Shown here in pieces: positions 60,476 to 64,000 of a DNA stretch of 64,000 bases. The stretch comes from Nitratireductor thuwali. Lineage in GTDB: Bacteria > Pseudomonadota > Alphaproteobacteria > Rhizobiales > Rhizobiaceae. Numbering within the stretch: the stretch's first letter is position 1; every line of letters starts with the position of its first letter. The stretch covers positions 166,501-230,500 of the forward strand of contig NZ_CP030942.1 in the NCBI RefSeq assembly GCF_036621415.1, written 5' to 3'. Below the pieces are notes generated by a model. That model searched no databases. It saw nothing but the letters and a program-made list of their open reading frames with translations, and had not been told where the DNA came from. The translations under genes were made by a program, and so were the position numbers.

Positions 60476-61570
60476 ATGATCCCTGACACCATGAAGGCGG
60501 TGCTGCTCACCCGGCATGGCGACCTCGACGCCCTCGTCTACCGCCAGGACGTTCCCGTGCCCCGCCCCGCCGCCGGCGAGGTGCTGATCGAGGTGACGGC
60601 TTGCGGCATGAACAATACGGATGTGTGGGTGCGCCAGGGCGCCTATGGCAGCGAGACGGACCCTCAGGCGGTTTCCTCATGGCGGCGCGGCCGGCCGACG
60701 CTGACCTTTCCCCGCATCCAGGGGGCCGACATCGTAGGGCGCATCGCCGCCGTGGGCGAAGGCGTTGCGCAGGAGCGCGTCGGCGAACGGGTGATGGTCG
60801 ATTTCAGCCTCTACAACCGCGACGACGACAGCCTCGCCGATATCGACTATATCGGCCACGGCCGCGACGGCGGCTACGCGGAGTATACGACGGTGCCGGC
60901 GGAGAATGCCCATGTCGTCGACACCGGCATGAGCGATGCGGAGCTGGCGACCTTCTGCTGCGCCTACCTGACCGGCGAGCACATGCTGGAGCGAGCGGGC
61001 GTGAGCGCCGGCGAGCGCGTGCTGGTGACGGGCGCCTCGGGCGGCGTCGGTTCGGCCATCGTGCAGCTTTGCCGGGCGCGGGACGCCATCCCCTATGCCG
61101 TCACCGGACAAGGCAAGGAGGCGGCGCTGCGCAGGGTCGGCGCGGAAGCCGTGATCACCCGCGAACAGGGCGACCTTGTGGAAGCAGTCGCGACGGCAAC
61201 GGGCGGGGAACCTATCGATGTCGTCGCCGATCTCGTTGCCGGGCCGCTGTTCAACCCCTTGCTGCGCATCCTGCGTCCGGAAGGCCGCTACACCACCGCC
61301 GGCGCCATTGCCGGTCCGGTAGTTCAGCTCGACCTGCGCACCCTGTATCTGAAGCACCTGCAGTTGCACGGCTCCTCGCAAGGCACGCGAAAGGACTTCC
61401 GGCGCCTGGTCGGATATATCGAGACCGGCAAGGTCAAGCCGCTGCTAGCGCAAACCTACAGGCTGTCCGATTTCCACAACGCCCAAAGAGCCTTCATGGA
61501 AAAGCGCTTCGTCGGCAAGCTCGTCGTGGTGCCCGACGCCAAATGGCGGGAGGCGGGAAGCCCAGGTTAG
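60476..61570 (+). CDS. MDR-family alcohol dehydrogenase/quinone oxidoreductase-like protein
   Basis: 364 residues from ATG 60476, with AAAGGAG upstream. A longer frame from 60374 overlaps the previous gene. The N-terminal GroES-like domain has VTACGMNNTDVWVRQG and FPRIQGADIVGRI. The cofactor domain has VLVTGASGGVGSAIVQLCRA near 181-200. The Cys/His set of zinc alcohol dehydrogenases is not complete (no CGxCHxD), so it may be zinc-free. Substrate unknown. It is cotranscribed with the racemase-superfamily gene. The stop lies in an 11-base tandem repeat shared with the next gene end. Confidence 0.82.
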   Translation: MIPDTMKAVLLTRHGDLDALVYRQDVPVPRPAAGEVLIEVTACGMNNTDVWVRQGAYGSETDPQAVSSWRRGRPTLTFPRIQGADIVGRIAAVGEGVAQERVGERVMVDFSLYNRDDDSLADIDYIGHGRDGGYAEYTTVPAENAHVVDTGMSDAELATFCCAYLTGEHMLERAGVSAGERVLVTGASGGVGSAIVQLCRARDAIPYAVTGQGKEAALRRVGAEAVITREQGDLVEAVATATGGEPIDVVADLVAGPLFNPLLRILRPEGRYTTAGAIAGPVVQLDLRTLYLKHLQLHGSSQGTRKDFRRLVGYIETGKVKPLLAQTYRLSDFHNAQRAFMEKRFVGKLVVVPDAKWREAGSPG

Positions 61571-61589
61571 GCGCCCTCTAGGCGCCCTC
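61568..61589. repeat. 11-base tandem repeat at a convergent gene end
   Basis: TAGGCGCCCTC occurs twice in tandem (61568-61578 and 61579-61589). The first copy provides the TAG stop of the MDR gene on the plus strand, and the junction provides the TAG stop of the RND gene on the minus strand. Confidence 0.7.
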
Positions 61590-64000
61590 CGGCACCGCCG
61601 CGTCCGGCATCTCATCGCCCGCCGTCTTTCGCGCCAGCCTGATGCGGAAGAAGGAAGCGTAGAGCACCGGCACGGCGATCATCGTCAGCACGGTGGCGAA
61701 GGCGAGGCCGCCCATGATCGTGACGGCCATCGAGGCGAAGAAGGCGTCGCTGAGAAGCGGCAGCATGCCGAGCACGGTGGTGACGGCGGCCAGGAACACC
61801 GGGCGCAGACGGCTGACGCTGGCGTCGACCAGCGCCTTGTCGCGCGGCATCCCGGTGGCGATCTGCGCGTCGATCTCCTCGACCAGCACGATGCCGTTCT
61901 TCATCAGCATGCCGGAAAGGCTGAGCAGGCCTAAAAGCGCCGTGAAGGTGAAGGGCAGGCCGGTGAAGAGCAGCCCCGCCACCACGCCGCACACCGCCAT
62001 CGGCACGACCAGCCAGATGATCAGCGGCTGGCGCAACCGGCCGAACAGCAGAACCGAGATCACCAGCATGACCAGGAAGGACAGCGGAAGCTGGCGGCCC
62101 AGCGATTCCTGCGCCTCGCCGGAATTCTCGTACTCGCCGCCCCACTCCAGATGATATCCGGTCTGCAGCGGGATCGCCTCGATCCGCGCGCGCACCGCAT
62201 TATGCGCGTCGACGGCGGTCAGGTCGCCGGCCGGGTCGGCCTGAACGGTCAAGGTGCGCACCCGGTCGCGGCGGCGGATCAGGACTTCCTGCGGCTCGGT
62301 GTCGAAGCTCTCGACGATCTGGGTGATCGGCACGAAGGCCATCTGCCCGGAGCTCCAGATGAGGCGGTCTTCGAGCCGCGTCACGTCGAGGCGCTCGTCG
62401 GCCGGCGGGCGGGCGACGATGGGGATCACCTCGTCGCCCTCGCGATAGGTGCCGGAGCGAATGCCGGTCGTAGCGAAAGCCAGCGTCTGGGCGACATCGC
62501 CACGGCCGACACCGGAGATGCGCGCGCGCTCCTCGTTGAGGCGCGGCGCCAGCACCAGCTCGCGCTGGCGCCAGTTCTGGCGGATGTCGATCAGCGCGCC
62601 GCTCTCCTTCATGATCGTTATGGCCTCGTCGGCCAGCCGCCTCAGCTCGGCCGGGTCGCTGCCGGAAAAGCGCGCCTCGATCTTGGCGCCGCCGCCGGGC
62701 CCGAAAACCAGGCGCTCGGTGCGGATCTCGGCCTGCGGAAAGGCCACGCCGAGCTCGTCGCGCAGGTCCGCCGCCAGCGCGTCGATCTGGTCGCGCTCCT
62801 CCATCTCCACGATGAACTGGCCATAGGCCGGGTTCGGCTGTTCCGGCGCATAGGTCAGCATGAACCGGCTGGCGCCCCTGCCGACGAAGGTGGAGACGGC
62901 CTTCACGCCCGGCTTTTCCAGGATGATCTTCTCGATCTCACCCATGTCGCGCTCGGTGGCGCGTATGTCGGCCCCCTGCGGCAGCGTGTAGTTGACATAG
63001 AAGATCGGCGTGTTGGAATCGGGGAAGAACTGCTGGCGCACCATGCCGAAGCCGTAGAAGGAGGCTCCGGTGAGCGCGATCAGCGCGACGATCGTCACCG
63101 CCTTCGCCCGCAGCGCGCCGCGAAGCAGGCCGCGATAGCCGCCATAGATGGCGCCCTTATAGGGATCCGCATCGGCATCGCCGGAGCCCGGTTTCAGGAG
63201 ATAGTGCCCGAACAGCGGCGTGACGGTGATCGCCAGCACCCAGCTCAATAGCAGCGATATGCCGATGACGGCGAACAGCGAGAACAGGAACTCGCCCGTC
63301 GCGTCCGGCGAAAGACCGATGCCGGCAAAGGCCATGATGCCGATCACCGTCGCGCCCAGAAGCGGTATCTGGGTGCGGGAGGCCGCGTCGCCGGCCCCTT
63401 CGCGCGCGCTCATGCCGCGCTGCATGTTGATGAGCATGCCCTCGGCGATGACGATGGCATTGTCCACCAGCATGCCCATGGCGATGATAAGCGCGCCGAG
63501 CGAGATGCGCTCCATCTCGATGCTGAAGATGGCCATGAACATGACAGTGCCCAGCACCGTGAGCAGAAGGGTGACGCCGACCACGATGCCCATGCGCCAG
63601 CCCATGAACAGGCACAGCACGCCGATCACGATGGCCACCGACATGACGAGGTTGACCATGAAATCGCTGATTGCCTTCTCGACCACCTCGTGCTGCTGGT
63701 AGATCGGGCTGATCTCCACCCCCAGCGGAATGCGCGGCGAAAGCTCGGCGAGCTTCGCGTCCACGGCCTTGCCGACCTCCACGATGTTGGTGTCGGCGAC
63801 GCCGGCGACCGCCAGCGTGAAGGCATCCTCGCCGTTGAAGTGGATGATGTGGTCGGGCACTTCGGTCGGCGCGCGCACGATCGTCGCAATGTCGAGCAGG
63901 CTGATCTGTTCGGTCGTGCCGGGCTGGCCGACCCGCAGCGCCTCGATGGCGGCCACCGAATCGAAGGAAGGCTGCAAGGAAATCCGCACGCGCTTGTCGC
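61578..64000 (-). CDS. RND efflux pump inner-membrane transporter, C-terminal part (5' end outside window)
   Basis: About 807 residues are visible; the frame stays open to the right edge, so roughly the first quarter is missing. A GTG at 63989 is internal and is not the start. The fourth membrane segment has the proton-relay Asp in GMLVDNAIVIAEG. A large periplasmic loop follows, then the second membrane half (SLSGMLMKNGIVLVEEIDAQ). It differs clearly from the RND protein at 25269, so the strain has two pumps. The adaptor is presumably to the right. It ends convergent with the MDR gene. Confidence 0.9.
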   Translation of the reverse strand, partial: DKRVRISLQPSFDSVAAIEALRVGQPGTTEQISLLDIATIVRAPTEVPDHIIHFNGEDAFTLAVAGVADTNIVEVGKAVDAKLAELSPRIPLGVEISPIYQQHEVVEKAISDFMVNLVMSVAIVIGVLCLFMGWRMGIVVGVTLLLTVLGTVMFMAIFSIEMERISLGALIIAMGMLVDNAIVIAEGMLINMQRGMSAREGAGDAASRTQIPLLGATVIGIMAFAGIGLSPDATGEFLFSLFAVIGISLLLSWVLAITVTPLFGHYLLKPGSGDADADPYKGAIYGGYRGLLRGALRAKAVTIVALIALTGASFYGFGMVRQQFFPDSNTPIFYVNYTLPQGADIRATERDMGEIEKIILEKPGVKAVSTFVGRGASRFMLTYAPEQPNPAYGQFIVEMEERDQIDALAADLRDELGVAFPQAEIRTERLVFGPGGGAKIEARFSGSDPAELRRLADEAITIMKESGALIDIRQNWRQRELVLAPRLNEERARISGVGRGDVAQTLAFATTGIRSGTYREGDEVIPIVARPPADERLDVTRLEDRLIWSSGQMAFVPITQIVESFDTEPQEVLIRRRDRVRTLTVQADPAGDLTAVDAHNAVRARIEAIPLQTGYHLEWGGEYENSGEAQESLGRQLPLSFLVMLVISVLLFGRLRQPLIIWLVVPMAVCGVVAGLLFTGLPFTFTALLGLLSLSGMLMKNGIVLVEEIDAQIATGMPRDKALVDASVSRLRPVFLAAVTTVLGMLPLLSDAFFASMAVTIMGGLAFATVLTMIAVPVLYASFFRIRLARKTAGDEMPDAAVPEGA

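Noticed and set aside
63989..64000. GTG at 63989 as a start for the second RND gene
   Set aside because: The frame continues upstream to the window edge and the visible part lacks the first membrane helix and first periplasmic half, so the gene is simply cut by the window.
1..64000. tRNA, rRNA, CRISPR, prophage or intact IS genes
   Set aside because: None was recognised on reading. No cloverleaf-like or CCA-ended segment, no regularly spaced repeat array and no transposase-like protein was seen. A covariance-model scan was not possible here.

Overview
The window is high-GC DNA with short intergenic gaps, many ATGA-type overlaps, abundant ABC, TRAP and tripartite tricarboxylate (TTT) uptake systems, and GC-rich palindromic intergenic repeats. 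That combination suggests an alphaproteobacterium of the Hyphomicrobiales (Mesorhizobium/Phyllobacteriaceae-like). This placement is inference from gene content and style. No rRNA, tRNA, CRISPR, prophage or intact transposase gene was seen. The only mobile-looking item is a 178-bp element with terminal inverted repeats.

Layout. (1) 1-497: 3' end of a sugar-binding protein gene. (2) 613-13229: a catabolic cluster with the enzymes of non-phosphorylating L-fucose breakdown. An IclR regulator and an L-fuconolactonase-like hydrolase face an operon of binding protein, two permeases, ATPase, an enolase-superfamily enzyme, a mutarotase, Gfo/Idh, MaoC, an SDR (2-keto-3-deoxy-L-fuconate dehydrogenase type), an FAH-family hydrolase and L-fuconate dehydratase. 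(3) 13352-19931: TTT transporter tctCBA, divergent from response regulator, sensor kinase and a periplasmic binding protein. (4) 20256-22543: polar amino-acid-type ABC transporter. (5) 22774-25232: an unusual TPR plus double winged-helix regulator, a beta-propeller protein and a divergent SRPBCC protein. (6) 25269-29944: RND efflux pump. (7) 30109-34885: GntR-like LacI repressor, gluconokinase and a TRAP transporter (gluconate-type module). (8) 34889-41221: sarcosine oxidase soxBDAG with a divergent GlxA/AraC regulator. (9) 41279-43989: AGCS amino-acid symporter, a 30-residue membrane microprotein gene and a Gly-rich secreted protein. (10) 44053-46688: NarL-type two-component pair and an Lrp/AsnC regulator. 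(11) 47088-56341: a ten-frame operon with a second TTT transporter, a TetR regulator, two TIM-barrel isomerase-like proteins, an enolase-superfamily enzyme, a Gfo/Idh enzyme and a DUF993 aldolase-like protein. No described pathway fits it that I recognise. (12) 56602-64000: two-domain M16 peptidase, an Asp/Glu-racemase-superfamily protein, an MDR oxidoreductase and part of a second RND pump.

The genes mostly form substrate-specific modules of transporter, local regulator and enzymes. Operator-like palindromes sit at several divergent or operon promoters. The most notable observations are: the small inverted-repeat element that has apparently split the Shine-Dalgarno sequence from the start codon of the sugar ABC ATPase gene and supplies a coupled micro-ORF in its place; the TetR/TTT/DUF993 operon with an operator on its promoter; the microprotein gene with its own ribosome site and hairpin terminator; and the TPR/double-winged-helix regulator module.
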